Shown: positions 16,771-25,897, counted from the first letter of the stretch. The stretch is 64,000 nucleotides of DNA from Amycolatopsis lurida (GCF_900105055.1 NZ_FNTA01000004.1:1922001-1986000), one strand, 5' to 3'. Made by a program: numbers and translations. Notes: generated from the sequence alone by a model not told the origin.

Positions 16771-17952
16771 ATGCCTGCCGCTCTGCTCGCACTGGCGATC
16801 AGTGCCTTCGGTATCGGCACCACCGAGTTCGTGATCATGGGCCTGCTGCCCGAGGTCGCGGGCGACTTCGGCGTCTCGATCCCCTCCGCCGGGCTGCTGA
16901 TCTCCGGATACGCGCTGGGCGTCGTGGTCGGTGCCCCGCTGCTGACCGCGCTCGCGTCGCGGGTGCCGCGCAAGACGGTCCTGGTCGGCCTGATGGTCCT
17001 GTTCATCGCCGGCAACGTCGTTTCCGCGCTGGCCCCCACCTACGGCCTGCTGATGACCGGCCGCGTGGTCGCCGCGCTCTCGCACGGCGCGTTCTTCGGC
17101 GTCGGCGCGGTCGTCGCCGCTTCGCTGGTCGCGCCGACCAAGCAGGCGGGCGCCATCGCGATGATGTTCACCGGGCTGACCGTCGCCAACGTTCTCGGCG
17201 TCCCCGCCGGGACCGCGCTCGGGCAGGCACTGGGCTGGCGTTCGACGTTCTGGGCGGTCAGCGCGCTCGGCGTGCTCGGCCTGATCGGGATCCTCGCGCT
17301 GGTGCCCGCGCAGGCGACGACGAAGAGCGCCGGACTGCGCAGTGAACTCGCCGTGTTCCGGCGTCCCCAGGTGTGGCTCGCGCTGGCGATGACCGCGCTC
17401 GGTTTCGCCGGCGTGTTCGCGTCCTTCACCTACATCGCCCCGATGATGACCGAGGTCGCCGGCTTCTCCCCCGGCGCGGTGACCTGGCTGCTGGTGCTGT
17501 TCGGCGGCGGCCTGTTCGTCGGCAACCTGCTCGGCGGCAAGGCGGCCGACCGGTCGCTGATGCCCAGCCTGTACGTCATCCTCGCCGTGCTCGCGGCCGT
17601 CCTGGTCGTGTTCGTCTTCACCGCGCACGCCCAGCTCCCCGCCGCGATCACCATCGCGGTCTTCGGCGCCGCCGGTTTCGCGACCGTCGCGCCGTTGCAG
17701 GCCCGCGTCATGAACAAGGCCGAAGGCGCGCCCGCGCTGGCTTCGGCGGCCAACATCGCCGCGTTCAACCTCGGCAACGCCGGGGGCGCGTGGCTCGGCG
17801 GGAAGGCCATCGACGCCGGCCTCGGCTACACCGCGCCCAACTGGATCGGCGCCGCGCTCGCGCTCGCCGGACTGCTGGTAGCGGTCATTTCGGGCATGCT
17901 CGACCACGGGCGGCGAAAGGCTCGTCGCGCCGAACTGGCCCCCGCCGCCTGA
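16771..17952 (+). CDS. MFS transporter, DHA1-type drug/metabolite efflux
   Basis: 393 residues with twelve predicted membrane helices. Helix 1 carries GIGTTEFVIMGLLPEVA, characteristic of the AraJ/Cmx-like DHA1 exporters, and the loop 2-3 motif is ASRVPRKTVLVG. These proton antiporters export drugs or sugars. The ATG at 16771 begins directly with the first helix; the open frame upstream has no membrane character. It is divergent from its likely regulator and is followed after 28 bp by an aldo-keto reductase on the same strand, perhaps co-transcribed. Confidence 0.9.
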   Translation: MPAALLALAISAFGIGTTEFVIMGLLPEVAGDFGVSIPSAGLLISGYALGVVVGAPLLTALASRVPRKTVLVGLMVLFIAGNVVSALAPTYGLLMTGRVVAALSHGAFFGVGAVVAASLVAPTKQAGAIAMMFTGLTVANVLGVPAGTALGQALGWRSTFWAVSALGVLGLIGILALVPAQATTKSAGLRSELAVFRRPQVWLALAMTALGFAGVFASFTYIAPMMTEVAGFSPGAVTWLLVLFGGGLFVGNLLGGKAADRSLMPSLYVILAVLAAVLVVFVFTAHAQLPAAITIAVFGAAGFATVAPLQARVMNKAEGAPALASAANIAAFNLGNAGGAWLGGKAIDAGLGYTAPNWIGAALALAGLLVAVISGMLDHGRRKARRAELAPAA

Positions 17953-17980
17953 CCCGCAAGTACCCACGAAAGGAACGCAA

Positions 17981-18814
17981 GTGACCGACATTCCCACCGT
18001 CGAGCTCAACAACGGGGTGGAGATGCCGCAGCTCGGGTTCGGCGTCTTCCAGGTGCCGGACGAGGAGACCACCGCCGCGGTCAAGGCCGCGCTGGACGCG
18101 GGCTACCGCAGCATCGACACCGCCGCCGTCTACGGCAACGAAGCGGGCGTCGGCAAGGCGCTCGCCGAAGCCGGGATCCCCCGCGACGAGCTGTTCATCA
18201 CCACCAAACTGTGGAACAGCGAACAGGGCTACGACGCCACGCTGAAGGCGTTCGACGCCAGCATGGCCAAGCTGGGCCTCGAGAAGCTGGACCTCTACCT
18301 CATCCACTGGCCGACGCCGGAGCGCGATCTCTACCGCGACACGTGGAAGGCGTTCGAAAAGCTCTACGCCGACGGCCGGGTGCGCGCGATCGGCGTGTCC
18401 AACTTCCAGCCCGCGCACCTCGAACGGCTTCTCGACGCCGCTTCGGTGCCACCGGCGGTCAACCAGGTCGAGGTACACCCGTACCTGCAGCAGGCCGAAG
18501 TACGCGAATTCGACGCGGAACACGGCATCGCGACCGAGGCGTGGAGCCCGCTGGCCAAGGGCGGCGACCTGCTCAGCGAGGGCGCGATCACCGCGCTGGC
18601 CTCGAAGCACGGCCGCACGCCGGCGCAGATCGTCCTGCGGTGGCACCTGCAGCTGGGCAACGTCGTCATCCCGAAGTCCGTGACCCCTTCGCGGATCAAG
18701 GAAAATCTCGACGTCTTCGGGTTCACGCTGTCGGAGGAGGACATCGCGTCGCTGTCCGTGCTGGACCGCGGTGAGCGGACCGGGCCGGATCCCGACACCT
18801 TCAACGTCGCCTAG
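17981..18814 (+). CDS. aldo/keto reductase
   Basis: 277 residues, the usual length for AKR5-like reductases. The catalytic tetrad is Asp46, Tyr51, Lys76 and His109 (SIDTAAVYGNE, TTKLW, LIHWP). The NADPH-binding loop near the C terminus is IPKSVTPSRIKEN. It reduces aldehydes or ketones with NADPH. The GTG start is preceded by AAAGGAACGCAA. Spacing to the MFS gene (28 bp) suggests one transcript, so detoxification and export may be coupled; this is inference. A large palindrome directly follows. Confidence 0.92.
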   Translation: MTDIPTVELNNGVEMPQLGFGVFQVPDEETTAAVKAALDAGYRSIDTAAVYGNEAGVGKALAEAGIPRDELFITTKLWNSEQGYDATLKAFDASMAKLGLEKLDLYLIHWPTPERDLYRDTWKAFEKLYADGRVRAIGVSNFQPAHLERLLDAASVPPAVNQVEVHPYLQQAEVREFDAEHGIATEAWSPLAKGGDLLSEGAITALASKHGRTPAQIVLRWHLQLGNVVIPKSVTPSRIKENLDVFGFTLSEEDIASLSVLDRGERTGPDPDTFNVA

Positions 18815-18821
18815 TCACTAG

Positions 18822-18871
18822 GCCTCGTGAGTGGTTAGGACGGTTAGAACCGTCCTAACCACTCACGAGGC
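18822..18871. repeat. long intergenic palindrome, family 1 copy 2
   Basis: Perfect 24-bp arms (18822-18845 and 18848-18871) around AG. It differs from the copy at 12864 by one base pair inside the shared stem: TA/AT is swapped in both arms, so pairing is kept. It lies 8 bp after the aldo-keto reductase stop and is probably a terminator. Confidence 0.8.
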
Positions 18872-18930
18872 TTCGGACTGTCGCAGGTAGCGGGCGTAGC
18901 GCTTTGTTTCGGCACGAGCCCGCTGCGTAG

Positions 18931-18982
18931 CCGGTTACTATTCGGCCGCACAGACGGCACTTGTGCGAAAAGAGGTAACCGG
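18931..18982 (+). promoter_or_regulatory. possible 5' leader hairpin masking the M48 ribosome site
   Basis: CCGGTTAC (18931-18938) is the exact reverse complement of GTAACCGG (18975-18982), which overlaps the GAGGT ribosome site just before the ATG at 18986. Folding of the leader would hide the site. Only effective if transcription starts upstream of 18931. Confidence 0.35.
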
Positions 18983-18985
18983 ACG

Positions 18986-20869
18986 ATGCAGGCCCGAGGA
19001 CGCGCCGTCCTCGCGACACTTCTGCTCGTGGCGTTCCCAGTGGTGGTCGTCGCGGTGGGTGTCGCCAGTGTGCTGGCGGGCCTGCGGATCCAGGGCAAGA
19101 TCGGCACCTACGTCATGCTCGGCGGACTCGCGATCATGATCGCGCTCGGCTTCGGGCTGGTGAGCGCGCTGCGGGCGCGGCGTCCCCCGTTCGAGGGGCC
19201 GCGGCTGGACCGCGAAGCGCATCCCGCGCTGTGGGCGATGATCGACGACCTCGCCGCCCAGGTGAAGACGCGACCGCCGGACGAGATCGTGCTGATCGGG
19301 GAGATCAACGCCGCGGTCAGCGAGGACGCCCGGTTCCTCGGTCTGCGGCCGGGCCGCCGCACGATGCTGATCGGGCTGCCGCTGCTGGCCGCGCTGAGCG
19401 TGAGCGAGCTGCGCGCGGTGCTCGCGCACGAACTCGGCCACTACAGCGGCGGCCACACCCGCCTGCTCGCGCTGACCTACCGCGGCACCGAGACGCTCGC
19501 CTTCACCGTCGACCGGCTGGACGGCGGCCCCGCCAGGGCCTTGCTCTCCGCGTACTCGAAGCTGTACCTCCTGGTCGCGCGGTCGGCGAACCGGCGGCAG
19601 GAACTGCAGGCCGACGAGGCGTCCGTGCTCGCGGCGGGCAGCCGGACGGCGGCCGCGGCGCTACGGAAGGTCGCGACGCTGAGCCCGCTGTGGAAGGACT
19701 ACTCCGAGCGCTATCTCTCGCTCGGCGCGGCGGCGCGGCGCACTCCCGCCGTCCTGCTGGGGTTCCGGTCGTACCTCAACCACCCCGTCCAGCGCGACTG
19801 GGTGGCCGAGTACGCCGACGACATCATCGACGGCGAAGAGCTGTCGAAGTACGACAGCCATCCACCCACGAAGCGGCGGATCGCCGCGCTGGCGGGTGTG
19901 CCGGACAACCCGGTGAAGCCGGACGCGCGGCCGGGCTGGTCGCTCCTGGGCGCGCCGAAGATCGACGTGCCCGAAGCGGAGCTGGAGGTGCTGGTCCGCG
20001 ACGTCGGGCCGCGCGCGGACTGGGACGAGGTCGTCAAACGCGCGGGCCGGGCGTCGGTGGCCGAGGGCGCGAAAATGCTGACCTCGGCCGGGATCGAGAG
20101 CAGGCTGGCGCCGCGCGGCACGATCGGCGAGGTCGTCCGGGTCCTGCGTGACGGAGACGCCGACGCGCTCGCCAAACCCCTTCGGGCGCCGTCCCGCGAG
20201 GAGGGTCTCGCACTGCTCACCGAGCTGTTCGCCGACACCGTCACCGCCGCGATGATCGACAACGGCGTCGCCGCGCACCGGCTGAACTGGGGCGGCGGCT
20301 GGGAACTGTGCCTCGGCGACGGCGAGCCGTTCGACGTCGCCGAACTGGTCGGCCCGGCGGTACGGAGCCCGCGCGCGGTCGACGAACTGGTCCGCAATCT
20401 GCAACTGCTGAGCGTGCCTGCCGGGTATTTCTGCAAGCAGGAACCGCAGCCCGAGCCGGATCCCGCCGAGGCCAGGATGCTCGGGATGTTCACCGCGCTC
20501 AAGGCCAAGCGGAAGCTCTACGACCTGATCGTCTGCGACACGGAAGTGGTGCTGCTGCCGATGGCGCGTTCGGTGCTGATCCGCCGCGGCCTCGCCGGCC
20601 TGATCGGGGCGCGCGGCGTGTCGGACCGCAAGCGGATCCGGAAGCTGCGCGAGCGCGGCCTCGACGATCTGCGCGCCGAACCGGGCGCCCGGCGGATCCC
20701 GTTCGCGGACGTCGTCGCGGGCGGTTTCCCCCGCCGGAAGCTCACCGCGTACCTGAGGCTGGAACTGTCCGGCGGCGAGACGCTGGAACTGGCCTTCACC
20801 GGCAACACCGAAGACTTCGGGACCGCTCACGACGAGCTGAAGGCGCTCTTCGGGTCGCTGAGGGCTTGA
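18986..20869 (+). CDS. membrane-anchored M48-family zinc metallopeptidase
   Basis: 627 residues. Two N-terminal membrane helices (about 8-33 and 40-62) precede a peptidase M48 domain with HELGH (His148-His152). The third zinc ligand is probably the Glu in RRQELQADEAS. The C-terminal half (about 300-627) is long, soluble and not recognised. It would degrade membrane or envelope proteins at the cytosolic membrane face, as HtpX-like enzymes do. GAGGTAACCGGACG precedes the ATG; this site can pair with an upstream sequence. It is convergent with the methyltransferase at 21155, with a palindrome array between. Confidence 0.85.
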   Translation: MQARGRAVLATLLLVAFPVVVVAVGVASVLAGLRIQGKIGTYVMLGGLAIMIALGFGLVSALRARRPPFEGPRLDREAHPALWAMIDDLAAQVKTRPPDEIVLIGEINAAVSEDARFLGLRPGRRTMLIGLPLLAALSVSELRAVLAHELGHYSGGHTRLLALTYRGTETLAFTVDRLDGGPARALLSAYSKLYLLVARSANRRQELQADEASVLAAGSRTAAAALRKVATLSPLWKDYSERYLSLGAAARRTPAVLLGFRSYLNHPVQRDWVAEYADDIIDGEELSKYDSHPPTKRRIAALAGVPDNPVKPDARPGWSLLGAPKIDVPEAELEVLVRDVGPRADWDEVVKRAGRASVAEGAKMLTSAGIESRLAPRGTIGEVVRVLRDGDADALAKPLRAPSREEGLALLTELFADTVTAAMIDNGVAAHRLNWGGGWELCLGDGEPFDVAELVGPAVRSPRAVDELVRNLQLLSVPAGYFCKQEPQPEPDPAEARMLGMFTALKAKRKLYDLIVCDTEVVLLPMARSVLIRRGLAGLIGARGVSDRKRIRKLRERGLDDLRAEPGARRIPFADVVAGGFPRRKLTAYLRLELSGGETLELAFTGNTEDFGTAHDELKALFGSLRA

Positions 20870-20901
20870 CGCGCTTTTGTATCGGGCCCGCTGTCACACG
20901 A

Positions 20902-21126
20902 GTTGCGAAAGCCACTTTCGCAACATTGAAGGTTGCGAAAGTGGCTTTCGCAACATTGAAGGTTGCGAAAGTGGCTTTCGCAACATTGAAGGTTGCGAAA
21001 GTGGCTTTCGCAACACAGCTGGAAGTGGCGAGCCTGCGCCGACCGTTGCACGGGGGAACGGCCCTTCACGCACGTCTCGAGAGCCACTTTCGCCACATCT
21101 GATGTCTCGAAAGCCACTTTCGCGAC
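20902..21126. repeat. array of GTTGCGAAAG...CTTTCGCAAC palindromic repeats, family 2
   Basis: Four 23-bp imperfect palindromes start at 20902, 20932, 20962 and 20992, a 30-bp period with ATTGAAG linkers. The first is the exact reverse complement of the other three in its core. Two diverged copies follow at 21074-21096 and 21104-21126. The array fills the gap between convergent genes, where it could terminate both. The linkers are constant, so it is not a CRISPR. Confidence 0.85.
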
Positions 21127-21154
21127 CCAGGCGCCGCCGAGGCCCGACGACGCC

Positions 21155-21985
21155 CTAAGGCTTGATCCCCACACCGCCGAGGCTCAGGTGGTTCAGCTCG
21201 GTCAGCGGGGCGAGGCGCGGCCCTTCCGGCCACCATTCGTGCAGGTGGACGACGCCGGGCTCGAGGATCTCCAGCCCGTCGAACAGCGACTCGATCTCGC
21301 CGCGGCCGCGGTGCACGGTGCGGTGCCCGGTGCTCGCCATGAGGTCGTCGAGCTTCCTGGCGAGCGCGCCGCGTTCGCCCTCGCCCGGCGTGAAGTCGTG
21401 GGTGATCAGCACGTAGGAGCCGGGGGCGATCGCGTCGACGTAGCCGCGGACGACGGCCTGCGCCTCACCGAGGTCTTCGATGTGGTGCAGCACCGAGTTC
21501 AGGATGACCGCGACCGGGCGGTCGAACTCGATGTGCTCGGCGACGACCGGATCGGCGAGGGTCTGCTCCGGGTCGGTCAGATCGGCGCCGCTCACGTGGA
21601 CGAGGAGGTCCTCCAGCAACGCCAGCCCGTGCGCCTGGACGACCGGGTCGTGATCGACGTACACGACCAGCGCGTCCGGGTTGTACCGCTGCGCCGCCTG
21701 ATGCGTGTTCTCCGAGGTGGGCAGGCCGGACCCCAGGTCGAGGAACTGGTCGATACCGCGGGCTCCGGCGAGGAACCGGACCACCCGGTTCGCCCAGGAG
21801 CGGAACTCCTTGGCGATGGCCGCGGCGTCGGGGGCCACGGCGAGCAGGTCCTCGACCGCCCGCCGGTCGACCTCGTAATAATCGTGTCCGCCGAGAAGGA
21901 CGTCCTTCATCCGGGCGAGGTTGGGCTTGCTGTAGTCGAGGGGAAGCGGGCGCCTCGGCACAGACCGGACCTCGTCCGAAGTCAT
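21155..21985 (-). CDS. SAV2177/DUF574-family SAM-dependent methyltransferase
   Basis: 276 residues. The actinobacteria-specific family signature includes NLARMKDVLLGGHDYYEVDR, followed by the SAM-binding FLDLGSGLPTSENTHQ and VYVDHDPVV. Most members have no known substrate; they often accompany regulatory or secondary-metabolite genes. I choose the ATG at 21985 (MTSDEV), which has AAGGGTGGA upstream; a GTG two codons earlier is equally possible. The gene is isolated: a palindrome array lies downstream and a secreted beta-propeller gene lies upstream on the same strand. Confidence 0.88.
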   Translation of the reverse strand: MTSDEVRSVPRRPLPLDYSKPNLARMKDVLLGGHDYYEVDRRAVEDLLAVAPDAAAIAKEFRSWANRVVRFLAGARGIDQFLDLGSGLPTSENTHQAAQRYNPDALVVYVDHDPVVQAHGLALLEDLLVHVSGADLTDPEQTLADPVVAEHIEFDRPVAVILNSVLHHIEDLGEAQAVVRGYVDAIAPGSYVLITHDFTPGEGERGALARKLDDLMASTGHRTVHRGRGEIESLFDGLEILEPGVVHLHEWWPEGPRLAPLTELNHLSLGGVGIKP

Positions 21986-22124
21986 GGACACGTTCCACCC
22001 TTCAGCCGCGCACGGGCCGCGCGAACGCGCCCACGGCTCCCTCGACATCGACGGACCGTACACAGATTACGACATGGCGTGCATCCAAGTGAACCTCCCC
22101 AAGGGCCTTGGCTACCTGCGACGA

Positions 22125-23222
22125 TCACCCCAAGACGAGTTCGCGCCAGGTGGCTCCGCCATCGGTGGTGCGGTACACGGCCGACCCGCCTTCGGCGTCG
22201 GGCAGGCCGTCCACGACCACCCCGACGCGCTCGTCCGGGAAGTCCAGGTCGTTGAGGCAGACACCGCGGCCGCTGAGCACGGTCGTCGTCCAGGTCGTTC
22301 CGCCGTCGGCCGTGCTGTGCAGGAAGCCGGTGCCGCCGCCTTCCGCCGCGACGGTCGCCGCCGCGGGCGAGGCCGCGCTGAAGCTCTGGTCGATCCCGAG
22401 GGTCGGCGCCTGCGCCGACCCGGTGAAGTGCCCGCCGAGCTTCGGCGCGCGCCACAGCCGCCGGACGGTCGCCCCCGGTTGCGGCGTCCCCGGCCCTCCG
22501 CTGCACAGCGCCAGGACCTGCCCGCGCCGGACTCCGCTCAGCGAAGCCGAACTGTCCGCCGGGCAAGGCGGTGGCGCGGTCGCGAAGGTCAGGCCGTCCG
22601 ACGACGTCCAGTACTTCTGGACGCGGTGGTCCGCCCCCATCGAGACCTGGATCCCGCCACTGGTCGCGATGTCGCCGTAGGTCGAGGAGCCGGTGACGGT
22701 GAATCCCGGGACCGGCAGGAGGAGCCGCGTGCCGGAGATCCCGGCGTACAGCGTCGTCGTCGACGGGGTGCCGAATCCGGTGACCATCGCGAACACCCGC
22801 GGCCCCGATTCGGCGATCTTCGAGATATAGAAGGGTTCCCGCACCCCGGCGAGGCGGACCTCGGACCACTTGCCGCCACCGTCGTGGCTGGCGAGCAGCC
22901 GGGTGCCGTCGGAGAGGAACGCGGCGCGCTCGTCGATCACCGTGAGTTTCACCTGATTGTGGTTGTCCGGCAACGAGATCGGCGGTTCGCCGACGCGGCG
23001 CCACCGCTTCCCGCCATCGGTGGTCGACAGCAGGGACGCGCACCATCCCGGTTTCCCGCACGGGGAAAAGCCGAGGACGAAGCCACGCAGCGGCCCGGTC
23101 CAGCTCGTCGACGCGGGGGCGAAACCTTGGGGTACCAGCGCATCGGCGACGGCGGGCGCGGTGATGACGGCCAGGGCGGTCAGTGCGGTGGCGGCGAGCG
23201 CGGCCCACCGGTTCGGCTTCAT
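22125..23222 (-). CDS. secreted sialidase/YCF48-like beta-propeller protein
   Basis: 365 residues with a Sec signal peptide (MKPNRWAALAATALTALAV, cleavage near APAVADA). BNR-like blades follow, recognisable by Asp-box pieces TTDGGKRW, SHDGGGKW, TADGGTTW and TTDGGATW at roughly 100, 150, 295 and 355. No catalytic sialidase residues are evident, so it is more likely a binding or scaffold propeller. The ATG at 23222 is chosen because the signal peptide begins there. It is divergent from the Ser/Thr kinase at 23366, 143 bp away, and may be functionally linked to it. Confidence 0.75.
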   Translation of the reverse strand: MKPNRWAALAATALTALAVITAPAVADALVPQGFAPASTSWTGPLRGFVLGFSPCGKPGWCASLLSTTDGGKRWRRVGEPPISLPDNHNQVKLTVIDERAAFLSDGTRLLASHDGGGKWSEVRLAGVREPFYISKIAESGPRVFAMVTGFGTPSTTTLYAGISGTRLLLPVPGFTVTGSSTYGDIATSGGIQVSMGADHRVQKYWTSSDGLTFATAPPPCPADSSASLSGVRRGQVLALCSGGPGTPQPGATVRRLWRAPKLGGHFTGSAQAPTLGIDQSFSAASPAAATVAAEGGGTGFLHSTADGGTTWTTTVLSGRGVCLNDLDFPDERVGVVVDGLPDAEGGSAVYRTTDGGATWRELVLG

Positions 23223-23365
23223 GACCACGAGACGTCCGGCCCCCGCCCGGGTTGCCCGCCGTTCGGGGTGAACCCCCAGATCATCTCCGGTACGCTCGCA
23301 AACTTGTTTCGCCCGGGGCCGGACCGGGTATACGGCGTTCGGCCGGTGAGACGGAGGTAGCACCG

Positions 23366-24691
23366 ATGGACGACGCGGGTTCGCGTGCTGGCGGTGATGA
23401 GGAAGACCCCGGGACCACGCAGCGCCGGTTCAGCCTGAACGTCCACGACCCGGACCATCTGCCGCGCAGGCTCGCCGGCCGGTACGAGGTCGGGGAATTG
23501 CTCGGCCGCGGTGCGACCGCACGCGTGTTCCGCGCCTGGGACCTGCGCGAAGGGCGCGAGGTCGCGCTGAAACTGTTCCACGCGGACACGATGCTCCGGG
23601 ACGAGCGCCGCCGAGAGCAGGAGATCCAGACCCTCAGCGCGGTCCGCCACCCCGGGCTCGTCCCGCTGTACGACGCGGGCTCCGACGACGGCTACTCCTA
23701 CCTCACGATGCGCCTGGTCGAAGGTCCGAACCTGGCTCAGCGCCTGCGGTCCGGCCCGCTCCCCCAGGACGAGGTCGTCGAGCTGGCCGCCCGCCTGACC
23801 GACGCTCTCGCGCACGTCCACGCGCACGGCATCACCCACCGTGACCTGAAACCGGCGAACATCCTGATCGCCGAAGACGGCCCGTTGATCGGGGACTTCG
23901 GGGTGGCGCACGCCTTCGACGCGACCAGGGTGACCGAGACCGGCGGTGTCGTCGGCACGGCGGCGTACATGGCGCCCGAACAGGTCCGGGGCGAGAACGT
24001 GGGCCCACCCGCCGACATCTATTCGCTCGGCCTCGTCCTGCTCGAATGCCTGTCCGGGGAGCGGGAGTACACCGGGACCCCGGTCGAGGCCGCGGTCGGG
24101 CGGCTGCACCGGCCGCCCCGGATCCCCGGCGGGCTGTCGGTGACCATGACGACCTTGTTGCGCGGGATGACCGCGCGCAAGCCGTCGCAGCGCCCGACGG
24201 CCGCGGCGATCTCGCGGATCCTGCTGGAGGATTCCACCGGGACGAAGGTCGTCCATCTCGCACCGGCCACCCGCAAACGGGCGGCCGTGGTCGCCGCCAT
24301 CAGCGCGCCGGCGGCCGCGATCACCATCGGTGTCCTGCTGGCGGCCAACCAGACCGGGGCGAACCCGCCCGCCCGGCCGGAGGGGATGTTCCCCCCGGCG
24401 GTGAGCGGCTCGTCCGGCCCGGTGGCAGGCCAGGCCGAGCAGACCGCGCAGTCCTCGGAGGCCGTCGAGGTGCCCACTCGCGGCCCGAAGGCGAGCAACG
24501 GCACGGTCGTGGTCACTGAAGCCGTTCCAGCCTCCGGGAAGCCCCCGGGTGCCACCGGGAACACCGGCGCCACTCGGACACCGGACGGTACGACCGCTTC
24601 GAGCGGCCGGCCGACCACCTCGACGGAGCCGACCAAGACCAAACCCAGGCCCCCGACGACGAAGAGCAGCAGGCCAGGGCCACCCGGCTGA
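23366..24691 (+). CDS. membrane Ser/Thr protein kinase (Pkn type)
   Basis: 441 residues. The kinase domain (about 40-295) has LLGRGATARVF, ATP-binding Lys69, catalytic HRDLKPAN (Asp160) and DFG (Asp177), and the activation-segment end GTAAYMAPEQV. A single membrane helix lies near 306-328, and the extracellular part (about 330-441) is Pro/Thr/Gly-rich and disordered, without PASTA repeats. ACGGAGGTAGCACCG precedes the ATG. All catalytic residues are present. Partners may include the small membrane protein at 24740, 48 bp downstream, and one of the local PP2C phosphatases; both are inference. Confidence 0.93.
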   Translation: MDDAGSRAGGDEEDPGTTQRRFSLNVHDPDHLPRRLAGRYEVGELLGRGATARVFRAWDLREGREVALKLFHADTMLRDERRREQEIQTLSAVRHPGLVPLYDAGSDDGYSYLTMRLVEGPNLAQRLRSGPLPQDEVVELAARLTDALAHVHAHGITHRDLKPANILIAEDGPLIGDFGVAHAFDATRVTETGGVVGTAAYMAPEQVRGENVGPPADIYSLGLVLLECLSGEREYTGTPVEAAVGRLHRPPRIPGGLSVTMTTLLRGMTARKPSQRPTAAAISRILLEDSTGTKVVHLAPATRKRAAVVAAISAPAAAITIGVLLAANQTGANPPARPEGMFPPAVSGSSGPVAGQAEQTAQSSEAVEVPTRGPKASNGTVVVTEAVPASGKPPGATGNTGATRTPDGTTASSGRPTTSTEPTKTKPRPPTTKSSRPGPPG

Positions 24692-24739
24692 GCGACCGCA
24701 CAGCAGGATGTCCACTGTGGACGATGATGGGAGACGGCG

Positions 24740-25126
24740 ATGACCTACATCAACGACCCGCGAGAGCCGCAGGAAGAGATCGTCGAACAGACGCCCGCCA
24801 GGATCCGCGTCGTGCGTGTCGTCAACGCCATCGTCCACGCGGTGTGCTGGATCTTCGCGCTGGTGCTGATCGTGCACATCCTGCTGGTGTTCGGCGAAGC
24901 CAACCCGGGGAACGGGTTCGCGCAGCTGATCGACCAGTGGTCGCGCGCGGTCTCGCTCGGACTGCGGAACCTGTTCACCCCGGACGGCCTCAAACTCCGC
25001 ACCCTGTTCAACGACGGTCTCGCCGCGTTGCTGTGGCTGATCATCGGCGGCGTGGTGACCGACCTGGTCTCACGGATCGGCCTCCCCGGCCCGAAGCGGG
25101 TCTGGTACCGGCGATCGCTCAGTTGA
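24740..25126 (+). CDS. unrecognised small membrane protein with two helices
   Basis: 128 residues. A cytosolic acidic N terminus precedes a helix at about 30-52 (VCWIFALVLIVHILLVFGE) and another at about 92-110 (LAALLWLIIGGVVTDLV). The pattern resembles conserved actinobacterial membrane proteins next to kinases, but I cannot name a family. It starts 48 bp after the kinase stop, so co-transcription is likely. Its last 8 bases overlap the convergent small gene at 25119. Confidence 0.7.
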   Translation: MTYINDPREPQEEIVEQTPARIRVVRVVNAIVHAVCWIFALVLIVHILLVFGEANPGNGFAQLIDQWSRAVSLGLRNLFTPDGLKLRTLFNDGLAALLWLIIGGVVTDLVSRIGLPGPKRVWYRRSLS

Positions 25127-25295
25127 GCGAGCCCGGTCCCCGTTCCGGGGCGTCGCCCGCCTGGGCCTGTTCGGCCTGGGCGTCGGCGACCTCCGGGGCG
25201 GCCGTGGTCTCCGCGGGCCTCGGGTGTTCCGGCTCGTGCCCGGTGTCGAAATGCTCACGGCACCAACGGCCGTAACGTCTGGCATGCACGGTCAT
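25119..25295 (-). CDS. small hydrophilic protein (58 residues)
   Basis: Short but supported by an excellent ribosome site, AAGGAGGTGCCGCG, directly before the ATG. The N terminus is basic and aromatic (MTVHARRYGRWCREHF) and the rest is an Ala/Glu/Pro-rich acidic tail, probably disordered. No family is recognised. Its 3' end overlaps the convergent membrane-protein gene by 8 bases. Confidence 0.6.
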   Translation of the reverse strand: MTVHARRYGRWCREHFDTGHEPEHPRPAETTAAPEVADAQAEQAQAGDAPERGPGSLN

Positions 25296-25354
25296 CGCGG
25301 CACCTCCTTCTCCACCACCCACGATCCCTCAGTTCTGTGACGTGCGCCACTCGT

Positions 25355-25897
25355 TTAACCGGCGAATCCGGCGACGATCGCGGCGCAGAACGCGGGCAGG
25401 TCGTCCGGATTGCGGCTCGACGTCAGGTTGCCGTCGGTGACGACCTCCTGGTCGACGACGGTTCCCCCGGCGTTGCGGATATCGGTGCGCACGCTGGGGT
25501 ACGACGTGAGCGTGCGGCCGCGGACGACGTCGGCCTCGACCAGCGTCCACGGCCCGTGACAGATCACCCCGACGGGTTTGCCGCTGTTCACGAAGTCGCG
25601 CACGAAGCGGACCGCGTTCTCGTCCGCGCGCAGGTTGTCCGGATTCATCGTCCCGCCGGGCAGCACGAGCGCGTCGAAATCGTCGACCGTGACGTCCTTG
25701 ACGACCCGGTCCACGGGGAACTTGTCCGCCTTGTCGATGTCGCCGTTCATGGCCTGGATCTCGCCGGGCTCCAGCGAGACGACTTCGGCCGTCGCCCCGG
25801 CGTCGGTGACCGCCTTGCGCGGCTCGACCAGCTCGACCTGTTCCACGCCGTCCGCGGCGAGGATGGCCACGCGGCGTCCGTTCAATGATGTCGCCAT
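25355..25897 (-). CDS. DJ-1/PfpI-family protein (class I glutamine-amidotransferase fold)
   Basis: 180 residues with the PfpI subfamily pattern: VAILAADGVEQVELVEP at the N terminus, LVLPGGTMNPD in the middle, and the nucleophile elbow GVICHGPW with Cys113 followed by His. Members act as glyoxalase III/deglycase-like or stress chaperone enzymes; the precise activity is not deducible. AGGAGGGAACTCG gives a strong ribosome site before the ATG. Single gene between a small ORF and topoisomerase IB (divergent). Confidence 0.92.
   Translation of the reverse strand: MATSLNGRRVAILAADGVEQVELVEPRKAVTDAGATAEVVSLEPGEIQAMNGDIDKADKFPVDRVVKDVTVDDFDALVLPGGTMNPDNLRADENAVRFVRDFVNSGKPVGVICHGPWTLVEADVVRGRTLTSYPSVRTDIRNAGGTVVDQEVVTDGNLTSSRNPDDLPAFCAAIVAGFAG

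Noticed and set aside
20902..21014. Regular 30-bp repeats considered as a CRISPR array
   Set aside because: The linkers between palindromes are identical rather than unique spacers, and no cas genes are present.
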